DNA from: Modicisalibacter sp049808615
GTDB taxonomy: Bacteria; Pseudomonadota; Gammaproteobacteria; Pseudomonadales; Halomonadaceae
Direction: 5' to 3'
Assembly (NCBI RefSeq): GCF_049808615.1
Contig: NZ_JBNCAN010000020.1
Location: 31,621 to 95,620 of the forward strand
DNA length: 64,000 nucleotides
Numbering within the stretch: the first letter of the stretch is position 1; every line of letters starts with the position of its first letter. The notes under the pieces were generated by a model. It was not told where the DNA came from. It worked only from the letters and a program-made list of their open reading frames with translations, and did not search any database. Positions 8,104 through 16,793 of this stretch are shown here, one piece after another. Made by a program: the position numbers and the translations under genes.

Positions 8104-9006
8104 TCATGGGTATCGTCCGCTGCGCCGATTCTCCACCAGCACATTCAGGATCTTATTGGCCGCCAGCATGATCTCGGAGGGCACTTCGCCCTTGCGTCGA
8201 CTGCAGATGATCGGTGTGGTAATGCCGCTATCCGCCAGGTAGGCATAGACGATGCCGTCACGCTTGAGGCGGCTGACCTGCTCGGGCACCAAAGTGATCC
8301 CCAATCCCGAGATCACCAGGCCGAGTGCGGTTTGCAGTTCGTTGGCCTCCTGAGCCACCTGTACCTTGAGTCCATGTCGGCGAAACAGTCCCAGTACCAT
8401 GTCTGCCAGACTGGGCCGGGGTTTGGCCGGGAACAGGATCAGCGGGTCCGTCGCCAATTGCGCCAGTGTCGGGCGCGTATTTTCCAAGGGGTGTCCGGCC
8501 GGAAGAGCCACCATCATCGGCTCTTCGAATAACACCTCCTGCTCCACCTCTGGATCGTCAATCAGTAGCCGCCCGAACCCCATGTCGATACGCCCCGCCT
8601 TGAGCGCCTGAACCTGCTGTACCGTGATCAACTCTGACAAAGTTAGTTCAAGATCATCCTTTTGTCGTAATCCCCGTACTAGTAGGGGCAACTGCCCGTA
8701 GAACACCGATGGCACGAAGCCGATGCCGAATGTCCGGTGCTTACTGCGTGCCATGTGCCGCGTGGATGTCACGGTGACGTCAATCTTTTCAAGGATCTGC
8801 AGGGCGTGCTCGTAAAAGAACTGGCCCGCCGGCGTGAGCACCAGTCCCCGGGAATGGCGTTGAAACAGAGGCGCTCCCAGATGGGTCTCCAGGTGCTTGA
8901 TCTGGCGGGTCAGCGGCGGTTGCGCCATGTGCAGCCGCTCGGCCGCGCGGGTGAGGTTCAACTCCTCGGCCACGGCACAGAAATAGCGCAGATGACGTAG
9001 TTCCAC
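8104..9006 (-). CDS. LysR-type regulator of benzoate/catechol catabolism (CatM/BenM/CatR type)
   Basis: 300 residues, the usual LysR length. Predicted activator of the divergent cat-ben operon responding to cis,cis-muconate (and perhaps benzoate). Seen: N-terminal winged helix with VELRHLRYFCAVAEELN and AQPPLTRQIKHLE, the start that CatM/BenM proteins share; effector domain with FGIGFVPSVFYGQLP-type sequence. GTG 9006 was chosen because GGAGG lies 4 nt upstream and the product aligns with BenM; a longer reading to 9069 would run through the operator. A CatM-type site overlaps its ribosome-binding site, suggesting autoregulation. Whether it senses muconate only or benzoate too cannot be read from sequence. 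Confidence 0.88.
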   Translation of the reverse strand: MELRHLRYFCAVAEELNLTRAAERLHMAQPPLTRQIKHLETHLGAPLFQRHSRGLVLTPAGQFFYEHALQILEKIDVTVTSTRHMARSKHRTFGIGFVPSVFYGQLPLLVRGLRQKDDLELTLSELITVQQVQALKAGRIDMGFGRLLIDDPEVEQEVLFEEPMMVALPAGHPLENTRPTLAQLATDPLILFPAKPRPSLADMVLGLFRRHGLKVQVAQEANELQTALGLVISGLGITLVPEQVSRLKRDGIVYAYLADSGITTPIICSRRKGEVPSEIMLAANKILNVLVENRRSGRYP

Positions 9007-9007
9007 G

Positions 9008-9022
9008 ATACCTCCAGGGTAT
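9008..9022. promoter_or_regulatory. LysR operator matching the CatM/BenM box
   Basis: ATAC-N7-GTAT, an exact match to the consensus bound by CatM and BenM. It lies between the divergent regulator and catB genes, 80 bases before the catB start, and its CCTCC core is the complement of the regulator's own GGAGG Shine-Dalgarno. Confidence 0.75.
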
Positions 9023-9101
9023 GACAGGGCACCCAAACGATATTGGTTGCCTTGCCTGGATGGGGTCAAGCTCTTCCTATCTTCTTTGATCCTGGAACTG
9101 G

Positions 9102-10229
9102 ATGCGCCTCATGACCCCGCTAATCGAATCCATCGAGACTTTACTGGTCGACCTGCCGACCATCCGGCCCCACAAGCTGTCGGTGGCCACCATGGCCTGT
9201 CAGACCTTGGTGATCGTGCGCATGCGCCACTCCGATGGCATCGAGGGGCTGGGCGAAGGGACCACTATCGGCGGCTTGAGTTACGGACCGGAAAGCCCCG
9301 AGAGCATCAAGCTCAACATCGATACCTATCTGGCACCACTGTTGATCGGCCAGCCTTCGAGCAACCTCAATGCCCTGCGTGCTCGCTTGAATCGCCATGT
9401 TCGCGGCAACGCCATCGCCAAGTCGGCGCTGGAAACCGCGCTGCTGGATGCGCAGGGCAAGCGCCTGAATCTTTGTGTAGCGGAGCTGTTGGGTGGAGCG
9501 CGCCACGAGTACTTGCCGGTGCTGTGGGTGCTGGCCAGCGGCGATACCCAGAAGGATATCGACGAGGCCTTTCAGCATCTCGAGACTCGCCGCCATTGCA
9601 ATTTCAAACTCAAGATTGGCGCCAACCCGGTGGACGAGGATGTGCGTCATGTGGCGGCGATCAAGGCGGCTCTTGGTGAGCGTGCCGGTATCCGAGTCGA
9701 CGTTAATCAAGCCTGGGACGAGGCTACCGCGGTGCGTGGCATCAAGGCGCTACAGGAGGCAGGCATCGAGCTCATCGAGCAGCCCACACCCGCCCGCGAT
9801 CAGGCCGGCCTGATCCGTCTAGCCAATCGCTTCGACGTCCCCATGCTGGCCGATGAGGCGGTGCAGGATGTTCGCGACGGTCTCGATCTGATCGGCGGCG
9901 GCTTCAGCGGTGCCTTCGCCCTGAAGATCGCCAAATCCGGCGGTCCGCGCGGAGCGCTGGAATTGGCCAGCCTGGCCCAGGCCGCGGGCCTCGGTCTCTA
10001 CGGCGGCACCTTGCTGGAGGGCAGTATCGGCAGCGCCGCCGCGCTGCACGCCTGGGCGACGCTTCCCGAAATGGCCTGGGGCACCGAGATGTTCGCCCCC
10101 TTGCTGCTCAAGGACGACATCGTGACCGAATCGCTGAGCTATCGCGACTTCGGCGTCGAGCTACCGAAAGGGCCCGGGCTGGGCATCAGCCTGGACGAAG
10201 ACAAACTCGCTCATTACGCACGCAAGTAA
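9102..10229 (+). CDS. catB: Muconate cycloisomerase
   Basis: 375 residues; enolase superfamily, Mn-dependent cycloisomerisation of cis,cis-muconate to muconolactone. Seen: VDLPTIRPHKLSV at the N-terminus (typical CatB), catalytic KxK region FKLKIGANP (about residue 168), metal ligands in IRVDVNQAWDE, ELIEQPTPA and MLADEAVQD, and late FALKIAKSGG. ATG 9102 has GGA 6 nt upstream; ATG 9111 is a possible alternative three codons later. First gene of the cat-ben operon, with catC 46 bases downstream. Confidence 0.95.
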   Translation: MRLMTPLIESIETLLVDLPTIRPHKLSVATMACQTLVIVRMRHSDGIEGLGEGTTIGGLSYGPESPESIKLNIDTYLAPLLIGQPSSNLNALRARLNRHVRGNAIAKSALETALLDAQGKRLNLCVAELLGGARHEYLPVLWVLASGDTQKDIDEAFQHLETRRHCNFKLKIGANPVDEDVRHVAAIKAALGERAGIRVDVNQAWDEATAVRGIKALQEAGIELIEQPTPARDQAGLIRLANRFDVPMLADEAVQDVRDGLDLIGGGFSGAFALKIAKSGGPRGALELASLAQAAGLGLYGGTLLEGSIGSAAALHAWATLPEMAWGTEMFAPLLLKDDIVTESLSYRDFGVELPKGPGLGISLDEDKLAHYARK

Positions 10230-10275
10230 TCGACGACGTGCGCCATCGAGCAAAACCCTCGAAGAGGAGAAGACC

Positions 10276-10566
10276 ATGCTGTTTCAGGTGGAAATGACCG
10301 TCAAGCTGCCGCCTGCCATGCCGGCCGAGCAGGCCAACGAGATCAAGGCGAAGGAGAAGGCTTACTCCCAGGAACTGCAACGCCAGGGCAAGTGGCGGCA
10401 CCTGTGGCGGGTCGCCGGGAGCTACGCCAACGTCAGCATCTTCGACGTCGAGGACAACGCCGAACTGCAGGGCCTGATCAGCAACCTGCCCCTGTTCCCT
10501 TACATGGAGATCAGCGTCAAGCCGCTGTGTCGCCATCCATCGTCGATCCGCGAGGACGACCGCTAG
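10276..10566 (+). CDS. catC: Muconolactone delta-isomerase
   Basis: 96 residues, full family length. Converts muconolactone to 3-oxoadipate enol-lactone, which the PcaD domain encoded at 28052 then hydrolyses, joining the catechol and protocatechuate branches. Seen: the opening MLFQVEMTVKLP, the catalytic Lys/Glu region around EKAYSQELQRQGKW, LWRVAGSYANVSIFDV and the C-terminal LPLFPYMEISV block. GAGGAGAAG precedes the ATG. Lies between catB and catA in the same order as in classical catBCA operons. Confidence 0.95.
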   Translation: MLFQVEMTVKLPPAMPAEQANEIKAKEKAYSQELQRQGKWRHLWRVAGSYANVSIFDVEDNAELQGLISNLPLFPYMEISVKPLCRHPSSIREDDR

Positions 10567-10607
10567 ACCTGCCATGGCAGAACAATCACAACGATGAGGA
10601 CACCAGC

Positions 10608-11546
10608 ATGAACGTGAAGATTTACGATACCCCCGAGGTCCAGAACTTTCTGAACGTCGTCAGTGGCTTCGACAAGGACGGTGGCAGCGATCGCGCCAAG
10701 CAGATCCTGCATCGATTGCTCTCCGATGTGTACCGGCTGATCGATGATTTCGACGTCTCTCCGGATGAGTTCTGGTCGGCGGTCAATCTGTTCAATGAAC
10801 TCGGCGGCGCCAAGCAGGGCGGTCTTCTGGCCCCGGGACTGGGCTTCGATCACTATCTGGACATGCGCATGGACGCCGCGGAAGCGCAAGCCGCGATCGA
10901 AGGCACCACGCCACGCACCATCGAGGGCCCGCTGTATGTCGCCGGTGCGCCGGTGTCCGAGGGGTTCGCACGCATGGACGACGGCAGTGACAACGACTCC
11001 GAGGTCATGTGGCTGACCGGGCAGGTACGCGATACCGCAGGCAAGCCGATTGCCGGTGCCCAGGTGGAGATCTGGCACGCGGACGCGAAGGGCAACTACT
11101 CCTTCTTTGACCCGTCCCAGTCCGACTACCACCTGCGTCGCACTATCATCGCCGATAGCGAAGGCCGCTACCGGGCGCGCAGCATCATTCCTTCCGGCTA
11201 TGGCTGCCCGCCGGATAGCCCTACCCAGCAAGTGCTCGATCTGCTCGGCCGTCACGGTCAGCGCCCGGCGCATATTCACTTCTTCTTCTCTGCCCCGGGC
11301 TATCGCCACCTGACCACCCAGATCAACCTGGCCGGCGACCCCTACACCTTCGATGACTTCGCTTTTGCCACGCGAGAGGAGCTGGTGGTGGCGGGCAGAC
11401 GCATCGAAGATCCCGCAGAAGTTAAGCAGCGTGAACTCGAGGGTCCCTTCACCGAGGTGGTGTTCGACGTGGTGCTGCCGGCGACCGAGGACCCCGAACT
11501 GCAGCAGCGTCACAAGCGTGCCCGTGCGCTGGAAGGCGAAGTCTGA
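10608..11546 (+). CDS. catA: Catechol 1,2-dioxygenase
   Basis: 312 residues; non-haem Fe(III) intradiol dioxygenase opening catechol to cis,cis-muconate. Seen: N-terminal helical linker domain (about 1-105), then the intradiol beta-sandwich with EIWHADAKGNYSFFD and YHLRRT (tyrosine ligands nearby), IPSGYGCPPDSPTQ, and the His ligands in RPAHIHFFFSAPGY. ATG 10608 follows GATGAGGA. The longer reading from 10392 overlaps catC and is rejected. The 34-base gap to benA and the absence of a terminator imply one transcript from catB to benD. Confidence 0.95.
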   Translation: MNVKIYDTPEVQNFLNVVSGFDKDGGSDRAKQILHRLLSDVYRLIDDFDVSPDEFWSAVNLFNELGGAKQGGLLAPGLGFDHYLDMRMDAAEAQAAIEGTTPRTIEGPLYVAGAPVSEGFARMDDGSDNDSEVMWLTGQVRDTAGKPIAGAQVEIWHADAKGNYSFFDPSQSDYHLRRTIIADSEGRYRARSIIPSGYGCPPDSPTQQVLDLLGRHGQRPAHIHFFFSAPGYRHLTTQINLAGDPYTFDDFAFATREELVVAGRRIEDPAEVKQRELEGPFTEVVFDVVLPATEDPELQQRHKRARALEGEV

Positions 11547-11580
11547 TCCGATCCGAAGCTTGAGAAAGAGGAGTACCAAC

Positions 11581-12951
11581 ATGACAACACAACGACTCGA
11601 TCATCTTGAAAAGCGTGTTCGCGGCGCCGTCGTCGACGACCCGGAGAACGGTATCTTTCGCTGCCATCGCAGCATGTTCACCGAACCGGACTTCTTTGAG
11701 CTGGAAATGAAGCACGTCTTCGAAGGTAACTGGCTGTTTCTGGCCCATGAGAGCCAGATTCCGGAACCAGGCGACTTCTATACCTTGACCATGGGGCGCC
11801 AGCCGGTGGTCATCACCCGGGACAAGCAGGGCGAGCTGCATGCAATGCTCAATACCTGCAGCCACCGTGGCGCCACGCTGTGTCGCAAGAGGCGGGGTAA
11901 CAAGGGCACCTTCACCTGCCCGTTCCACGGTTGGTCGTTCAAGAACGATGGCAAACTGCTCAAGGCCAAGAACGAAAAGACCGGGGCCTATCCGGATGGT
12001 TTCAAGAAGGATGGCTCTCACGATCTTAAGAAGCTGCCGCGCTTCGAGAACTATCGCGGCTTCCTGTTCGGCAGCCTGAGCGATGACGTGCTGCCGCTCG
12101 ATGAACATCTTGGTGAGACCACCAAGATCATCGACAACATCGTCGATCAGGCGCCGGAAGGTCTCGAGATCCTGCGGGGTGCCTCGACCTATACCTTCGA
12201 GGGCAACTGGAAGCTGGGCGCGGAAATTGGCGCCGATGGCTATCACGTAAGCTCTGTGCACTGGAACTACGCCTCCACCATGAGCCGTCGCAACTACGAT
12301 GCCGGCGGCACCAAGGCCGTGGATGCCGACGGCTGGTCGAAGAGCATCGGCGGTTTCTACTCCTACGAGAACGGCCACATGATGCTGTGGACGCGGCTGC
12401 TCAACCCGGAAGTGCGTCCGGTCTATACCCGTCAGGACGAGATCACCGAGCGCCTGGGTGAGGCCCGCGCCGACTCCATCGTCAATCAGACGCGCAATCT
12501 GTGCCTGTATCCCAACGTCTATCTGATGGATCAGTTCTCCACTCAGATCCGCGTGATCCGCCCGATTTCGGTGACCAAGAGCGAAGTCACCATCTACTGC
12601 TTCGCGCCCAAGGGCGAGTCCGCGGAAAACCGTGCGCTGCGCATCCGCCAGTACGAGGATTTCTTCAACGCCAGCGGCATGGGCACACCGGACGACATGG
12701 AAGAGTTTCGCGCCTGTCAGAAAGGCTACGAGGCCCGGGCAATGGAATGGAATGATCTGTCGCGAGGTGCCAAGCAGTGGATCGAGGGAGCCGACGACAA
12801 CGCCCGTGCCATCGAGATGAAACCGTTGATGAGTGGTGCGGCGCCGGAAGACGAAGGCTTGTACGTGTTGCACCACAAGCACTGGATCGAGGAGATGCTG
12901 CGCGCCATCGACAAGGAGCGCAGCCAGTACATCGCCGCCGAGAGTGCTTGA
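11581..12951 (+). CDS. benA: Benzoate 1,2-dioxygenase, large (alpha) subunit
   Basis: 456 residues. Catalytic subunit of the ring-hydroxylating oxygenase that turns benzoate into the cis-diol. Seen: Rieske [2Fe-2S] site CSHRG (C93, H95) with CPFHGW (C113, H116), and the mononuclear iron site GADGYHVSSVH (D219, H222, H227), the Asp bridging to the neighbouring subunit's Rieske cluster in this family. AAAGAGGAG precedes ATG 11581. The sequence is closest in style to BenA/XylX. Works with benB (small subunit) and benC (reductase) directly downstream. Confidence 0.95.
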   Translation: MTTQRLDHLEKRVRGAVVDDPENGIFRCHRSMFTEPDFFELEMKHVFEGNWLFLAHESQIPEPGDFYTLTMGRQPVVITRDKQGELHAMLNTCSHRGATLCRKRRGNKGTFTCPFHGWSFKNDGKLLKAKNEKTGAYPDGFKKDGSHDLKKLPRFENYRGFLFGSLSDDVLPLDEHLGETTKIIDNIVDQAPEGLEILRGASTYTFEGNWKLGAEIGADGYHVSSVHWNYASTMSRRNYDAGGTKAVDADGWSKSIGGFYSYENGHMMLWTRLLNPEVRPVYTRQDEITERLGEARADSIVNQTRNLCLYPNVYLMDQFSTQIRVIRPISVTKSEVTIYCFAPKGESAENRALRIRQYEDFFNASGMGTPDDMEEFRACQKGYEARAMEWNDLSRGAKQWIEGADDNARAIEMKPLMSGAAPEDEGLYVLHHKHWIEEMLRAIDKERSQYIAAESA

Positions 12952-12985
12952 ACGTCACCACGACACAAGAATGGGAGTGCACCAC

Positions 12986-13477
12986 ATGAGTATGAACTTT
13001 CTCGATATTCAGGCCTTCATCCACCGCGAGGCGCGGCTGCTGGACGACCGCGAGTGGGACGAGTGGCTGACCTGTTACAGCAAGAATGCGGTGTTCTGGA
13101 TGCCGACCTGGGACGATGATGACACCCTGGTCACGGATCCGCAGAACGATGTCTCGCTGATCTACTACCCCAACCGCGAGGGGCTGGAGGATCGAGTCTA
13201 TCGCATCAAGACCGAGCGTTCCGGTGCCACGAGCCTTCCCGAACCGCGCACGACTCACATGATCAGCAACCTGGAGGTACTGAGTCAGCAGGGCGACAAG
13301 GTGGAGCTGCGCTTCAACTGGCACAACCTGAGCTATCGCTATCAGGAGACGATCGACTACTTCGGTATCTCCTTCTACACCCTGGATGTGTCCGGCGAGA
13401 CGCCACTGATCGAAAAGAAGACCGTGCAGCTCAACAACGACAATATCCATCAGGTCATCGATATCTATCACGTCTGA
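12986..13477 (+). CDS. benB: Benzoate 1,2-dioxygenase, small (beta) subunit
   Basis: 163 residues, normal for the structural beta subunit (NTF2-like fold) that assembles with BenA as alpha3beta3. Seen: FIHREARLLDDREWDEWL, the family opening, then YYPNREGLEDRVYRI and RTTHMISNLEV. ATG 12986 has GGGAG 8 nt upstream; an ATG two codons later is possible. Start lies 34 bases after benA, consistent with a single operon. Confidence 0.94.
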   Translation: MSMNFLDIQAFIHREARLLDDREWDEWLTCYSKNAVFWMPTWDDDDTLVTDPQNDVSLIYYPNREGLEDRVYRIKTERSGATSLPEPRTTHMISNLEVLSQQGDKVELRFNWHNLSYRYQETIDYFGISFYTLDVSGETPLIEKKTVQLNNDNIHQVIDIYHV

Positions 13478-13505
13478 ACGGTGACTCGGTGGAGGGAGGA
13501 CGAAC

Positions 13506-14537
13506 ATGAGCTACAACATAGCGCTCAATTTTGAGGATGGCGTGACCCGCTTCATCGGCTGCAAGGAAGGCGAGACGGTACTCGACGCCGCCTATCGCCA
13601 GAAGGTCAACCTGCCCATGGACTGCTCGGACGGGGTCTGCGGTACCTGCAAGGGCCACTGCGTGCAGGGCGACTTCGACCTGGGGGACGACTATCTGGAA
13701 GACGCGCTTTCCGAGGAAGAGGAGGCCGAAGGTCTGGTGCTGACCTGCCAGATGGTGCCGAGTTCCGATTGCGTGATCCAAGTGCCAATGGCCTCGGCCC
13801 TGTGCAAGACCCAGATAGGCGCTTTCGAAGGCAAGGTGGCGGCGATCGAGCCGCTCTCGGAAGACAGCATCGATCTGGTCGTGGACCTTGACGAGAATGC
13901 CGAGCTGGCTTTTCTGCCGGGGCAATACGTCCATATTCAGATCCCGGGCAGTGATCAAACCCGATCCTACTCGTTCAGCTCGTTCCCGGGCAGCACGCAG
14001 GCCTCGTTCCTGATCCGCAATATTCCTCAGGGGTTGATGAGTGGCTATCTCAACGGCGCCGCCAAGCCTGGGGACCGGCTCACCATGACCGGCCCCATGG
14101 GCAGCTTCTACCTTCGGGATATCACCCGGCCGGTGCTGATGCTGGCCGGCGGTACCGGGCTGGCCCCGTTTCTCTCGATGCTTGCTCAATTGGCGGAGAA
14201 GGGCTGCGATCAACCGATCCACCTGATCTACGGGGTCAACAAGGACGACCATCTGGTCAAGTGTGAGGCCCTGGACGCCTTTGTCGAAAAATTGCCGGGC
14301 TTCAGCTACACCACCGTGGTGGTGGACGAGGCCAGCGATCATCCGCGCAAGGGCTACGTGACCCATCATATGGATCGGAAGGTGCTGAACGATGGCGACG
14401 TGGACGTCTATCTGTGCGGGCCACCGCCGATGGTGGATGCGGTACTGCACTACTTCGACGACCAGGGCATTGCGCCCCAGAGCTTTCACTACGAGAAATT
14501 CACGCCCAATCAGGCCAAGCAGGAGGGCGCCGCATGA
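13506..14537 (+). CDS. benC: Benzoate 1,2-dioxygenase reductase component
   Basis: 343 residues. Passes electrons from NADH through FAD and a plant-type [2Fe-2S] cluster to BenA. Seen: ferredoxin domain with the Cys ligands in CSDGVCGTC and LTCQM (about residues 38-83), FAD domain motif RSYSFSS (about residue 157), and NAD-binding region MLAGGTGLAPFLSM followed by VYLCGPPPMVDAV. GGAGGACGAAC precedes the start. The stop overlaps the benD start by 4 bases (ATGA), so translation is coupled. Confidence 0.95.
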   Translation: MSYNIALNFEDGVTRFIGCKEGETVLDAAYRQKVNLPMDCSDGVCGTCKGHCVQGDFDLGDDYLEDALSEEEEAEGLVLTCQMVPSSDCVIQVPMASALCKTQIGAFEGKVAAIEPLSEDSIDLVVDLDENAELAFLPGQYVHIQIPGSDQTRSYSFSSFPGSTQASFLIRNIPQGLMSGYLNGAAKPGDRLTMTGPMGSFYLRDITRPVLMLAGGTGLAPFLSMLAQLAEKGCDQPIHLIYGVNKDDHLVKCEALDAFVEKLPGFSYTTVVVDEASDHPRKGYVTHHMDRKVLNDGDVDVYLCGPPPMVDAVLHYFDDQGIAPQSFHYEKFTPNQAKQEGAA

Positions 14538-15328
14538 GTATCGACGGAGTTCGATCTTCTCGCTTTCAGGATCGGGTGATGGTGATCACCGGCGCCGCCC
14601 AAGGCATCGGGCGGCGGGTCGCCGAACGTGCCGCCATGGAGGGCGCGCGTCTGGCGCTGGTGGATCGTGCCGACTACGTGAAGGAATTGGCCAAGGCGTT
14701 GGGTGAACAGGGTGTCGAGGCCATCGCTTTGCAAGCGGATCTCGAGACCTGGGAAGGTGCAGAGGAGGCCATGCAAAAGACCCATGCGCACTTCGGGCGC
14801 ATCGACGTTTTGATCAACAATGTCGGCGGCACCATCTGGGCCAAGCCCTACGGCCATTACGAGCCGGCGCAGATCGAGGCTGAAGTGCGTCGTTCGCTGT
14901 TCCCGACGCTGTGGTGCTGTCGCGCAGCCCTGCCGCATCTGCTCGAAAGCCAGGGCAACATCGTCAACGTCTCCTCTGTGGCCACGCGGGGCGTCAATCG
15001 AGTGCCTTATGCCGCGGCCAAGGGGGGGGTCAACGCCCTGACCGTGGCGTTGTCCATCGACTATGCCGACGCTGGGGTGCGCATCAACGCCACCGCCCCC
15101 GGTGGCACCGAGGCGCCGCCGAGGCGCACACCGCGCAACAACGAAAACCAGAGTGAGCAGGAGAAGGTGTGGTATCAGCAGCTGATCGATCAGACCACGG
15201 CCTCCAGCCTGATGCACCGCTACGGCACTCTGGATGAACAGGCCGGTCCGATCCTGTTTCTGGCCTCCGACGATGCCAGCTATATCACCGGGACGGTCGT
15301 GCCGGTGGCCGGTGGCGATCAGGGATAG
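14534..15328 (+). CDS. benD: 1,6-dihydroxycyclohexa-2,4-diene-1-carboxylate dehydrogenase
   Basis: 264 residues; short-chain dehydrogenase that oxidises and decarboxylates the benzoate cis-diol to catechol with NAD+. Seen: cofactor motif TGAAQGIG near residue 20, NNVGGT, catalytic Ser in NVSSVATRG and YAAAKGG (YxxxK). BenD-like features include the NVGGTIWAKPY segment. ATG 14534 overlaps the benC stop, with AGGAGG 9 bases upstream. Last catabolic gene of the cat-ben operon; the next gene starts 123 bases downstream. Confidence 0.94.
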   Translation: MSIDGVRSSRFQDRVMVITGAAQGIGRRVAERAAMEGARLALVDRADYVKELAKALGEQGVEAIALQADLETWEGAEEAMQKTHAHFGRIDVLINNVGGTIWAKPYGHYEPAQIEAEVRRSLFPTLWCCRAALPHLLESQGNIVNVSSVATRGVNRVPYAAAKGGVNALTVALSIDYADAGVRINATAPGGTEAPPRRTPRNNENQSEQEKVWYQQLIDQTTASSLMHRYGTLDEQAGPILFLASDDASYITGTVVPVAGGDQG

Positions 15329-15451
15329 CCCCTGAGCACTAAAACGAGTCAACAGAGCAGCGCCTTGTTATCGGGTTCATGAATCATGCTCGATGTGAGG
15401 CCTTGCCGGGCGCGCGCTTTAAAAACAATATCAAAACCCCTGGAGAATAAC

Positions 15452-16690
15452 GTGAAGCATATCGAAAAAGGTGTGGGTCTCATGTCGGCGCCCCGCGACT
15501 TCATGAGAGACCTCAATGCAGACAATTTCAGTGCCGGTCTGGTGGCCGGTATCTTTGGCCTCAGCGCGGGTATCATCCATATCAGTGCCGGCACCGCCGC
15601 TGGCCTCCCTCAGGAATTCACTTTGCTATGGGTCATCAGCTATTTGATGATCAACGGTTTGTTTGGGCTCTTTCTGCCGGCCTATTATCGGCTGCCTCTG
15701 CCAATGGCCAACTCCATTCCCGGCGCGTTGTTGTTCGCGGCCATCATTCCCATCGTAGGGCTCAATGAAGCGCTAGGGGCGACGCTGATCGCCGGTGCCC
15801 TCTCGCTGGTCGTCGGTCTGGCCGGGATGATGAGCATGGTCATGCGGCTGATCCCGATGCCCATTGTCATGGGCATGGTCGCGGGTATTCTGCTCAAGTT
15901 CGGTACCAATATGGTGATGCCGCTGCAGAATGCCATGCTACCGGCGGTCATCATGATCCTGTCCTTCTTCATGGCGGCACGCTACCTGCGCCGGGTACCA
16001 CCGCTGGTCGTCGCTTTACTGGTCGGTGTCGCCTACATGGCATTTTCCGGCGCCGATTTCTCTACGGTGGAGTTCTCGATAAGATTCCCCGAGTTCATCA
16101 TGCCCAGGTTCACCCTCGAGGCTTTCCTGGCCTACGGTTTGCCCTTGACGCTGATTCTGGTGGGCATGGAAACGCCTGCCGGGGTGGGCCTGGTCAAGGG
16201 GATGGGCTACAAGGAAGCGCCGGCCAATGCGATCACCGTCGTGGGTGGCGTCGGCACCATGGTCTCGGCCTTCTTCAACCTTCATAGCACCTGCATCGCC
16301 GCCCCCATGACCGGTATCTGCTCCGGGCCGGAGGCTGGCGACCACGACAAGCGCTGGGTAGCCGCCGTCATCGTCGGCATCATTTTCGTCGTGGCGGCGC
16401 CTTTTTATGGCTTCGTGTTCAGCCTGATCGAGGTCATGCCGAGCTATTTCATCGCCATCATTGCCGGCCTGGCGCTGCTGCGTGTGATTGGCTCGGCCAT
16501 GTACATCACCTTTTCCGGCAAGCATGAAGTGGGCGCCATGTTTTCCTTCCTGATCGCCGTCTCCGGGATTCAGATTCTCGGTATCGGCTCCTCCTTCTGG
16601 GCACTGGTATTGGGGGTGGGACTCTCGTTGCTTGTCGAGTTCAAGGACTTCGAATTTACTCCTCGAATCGCGGACGAGCCTGCGACATAA
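15452..16690 (+). CDS. BenE-family membrane transporter (first copy)
   Basis: 412 residues from GTG 15452. Hydrophobic throughout, about twelve helices; matches the layout of BenE (benzoate/H+ symporter family): NFSAGLVAGIFGLSAG, Pro-rich PMANSIPGALLFAAIIP, MRLIPMPIVMGMVAGILLKFG and a late FFNLHSTCIAAPMTGIC. It is clearly diverged from the second copy at 16794. GTG 15452 has GGAG 6 nt upstream; ATG 15482 is a good alternative. Probably imports benzoate or a related aromatic acid given the ben operon upstream (inference from context). Confidence 0.8.
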   Translation: MKHIEKGVGLMSAPRDFMRDLNADNFSAGLVAGIFGLSAGIIHISAGTAAGLPQEFTLLWVISYLMINGLFGLFLPAYYRLPLPMANSIPGALLFAAIIPIVGLNEALGATLIAGALSLVVGLAGMMSMVMRLIPMPIVMGMVAGILLKFGTNMVMPLQNAMLPAVIMILSFFMAARYLRRVPPLVVALLVGVAYMAFSGADFSTVEFSIRFPEFIMPRFTLEAFLAYGLPLTLILVGMETPAGVGLVKGMGYKEAPANAITVVGGVGTMVSAFFNLHSTCIAAPMTGICSGPEAGDHDKRWVAAVIVGIIFVVAAPFYGFVFSLIEVMPSYFIAIIAGLALLRVIGSAMYITFSGKHEVGAMFSFLIAVSGIQILGIGSSFWALVLGVGLSLLVEFKDFEFTPRIADEPAT

Positions 16691-16751
16691 CGATCTGACG
16701 TATTCCGGGTATCTCCGATGATCCCGGTATCGTTCGGTTTGTATCCTTCTT

Positions 16752-16778
16752 GCCCGCGAGCGGTTCCAAAGCGCGGGC
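16752..16778 (+). terminator. Terminator between the two BenE-family genes
   Basis: 7-bp GC stem (GCCCGCG 16752-16758 with CGCGGGC 16772-16778), 13-nt loop, then TTTTCC. It ends 15 bases before the second transporter gene, so that gene may be only weakly cotranscribed with the first. Confidence 0.6.
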
Positions 16779-16793
16779 TTTTCCAGGTCAGCG

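Noticed and set aside
10563..12882. Long minus-strand open frames opposite catA and benA (339 and 477 codons).
   Set aside because: They mirror highly conserved plus-strand genes, have no ribosome-binding site and no family-like sequence; high GC produces such shadows.
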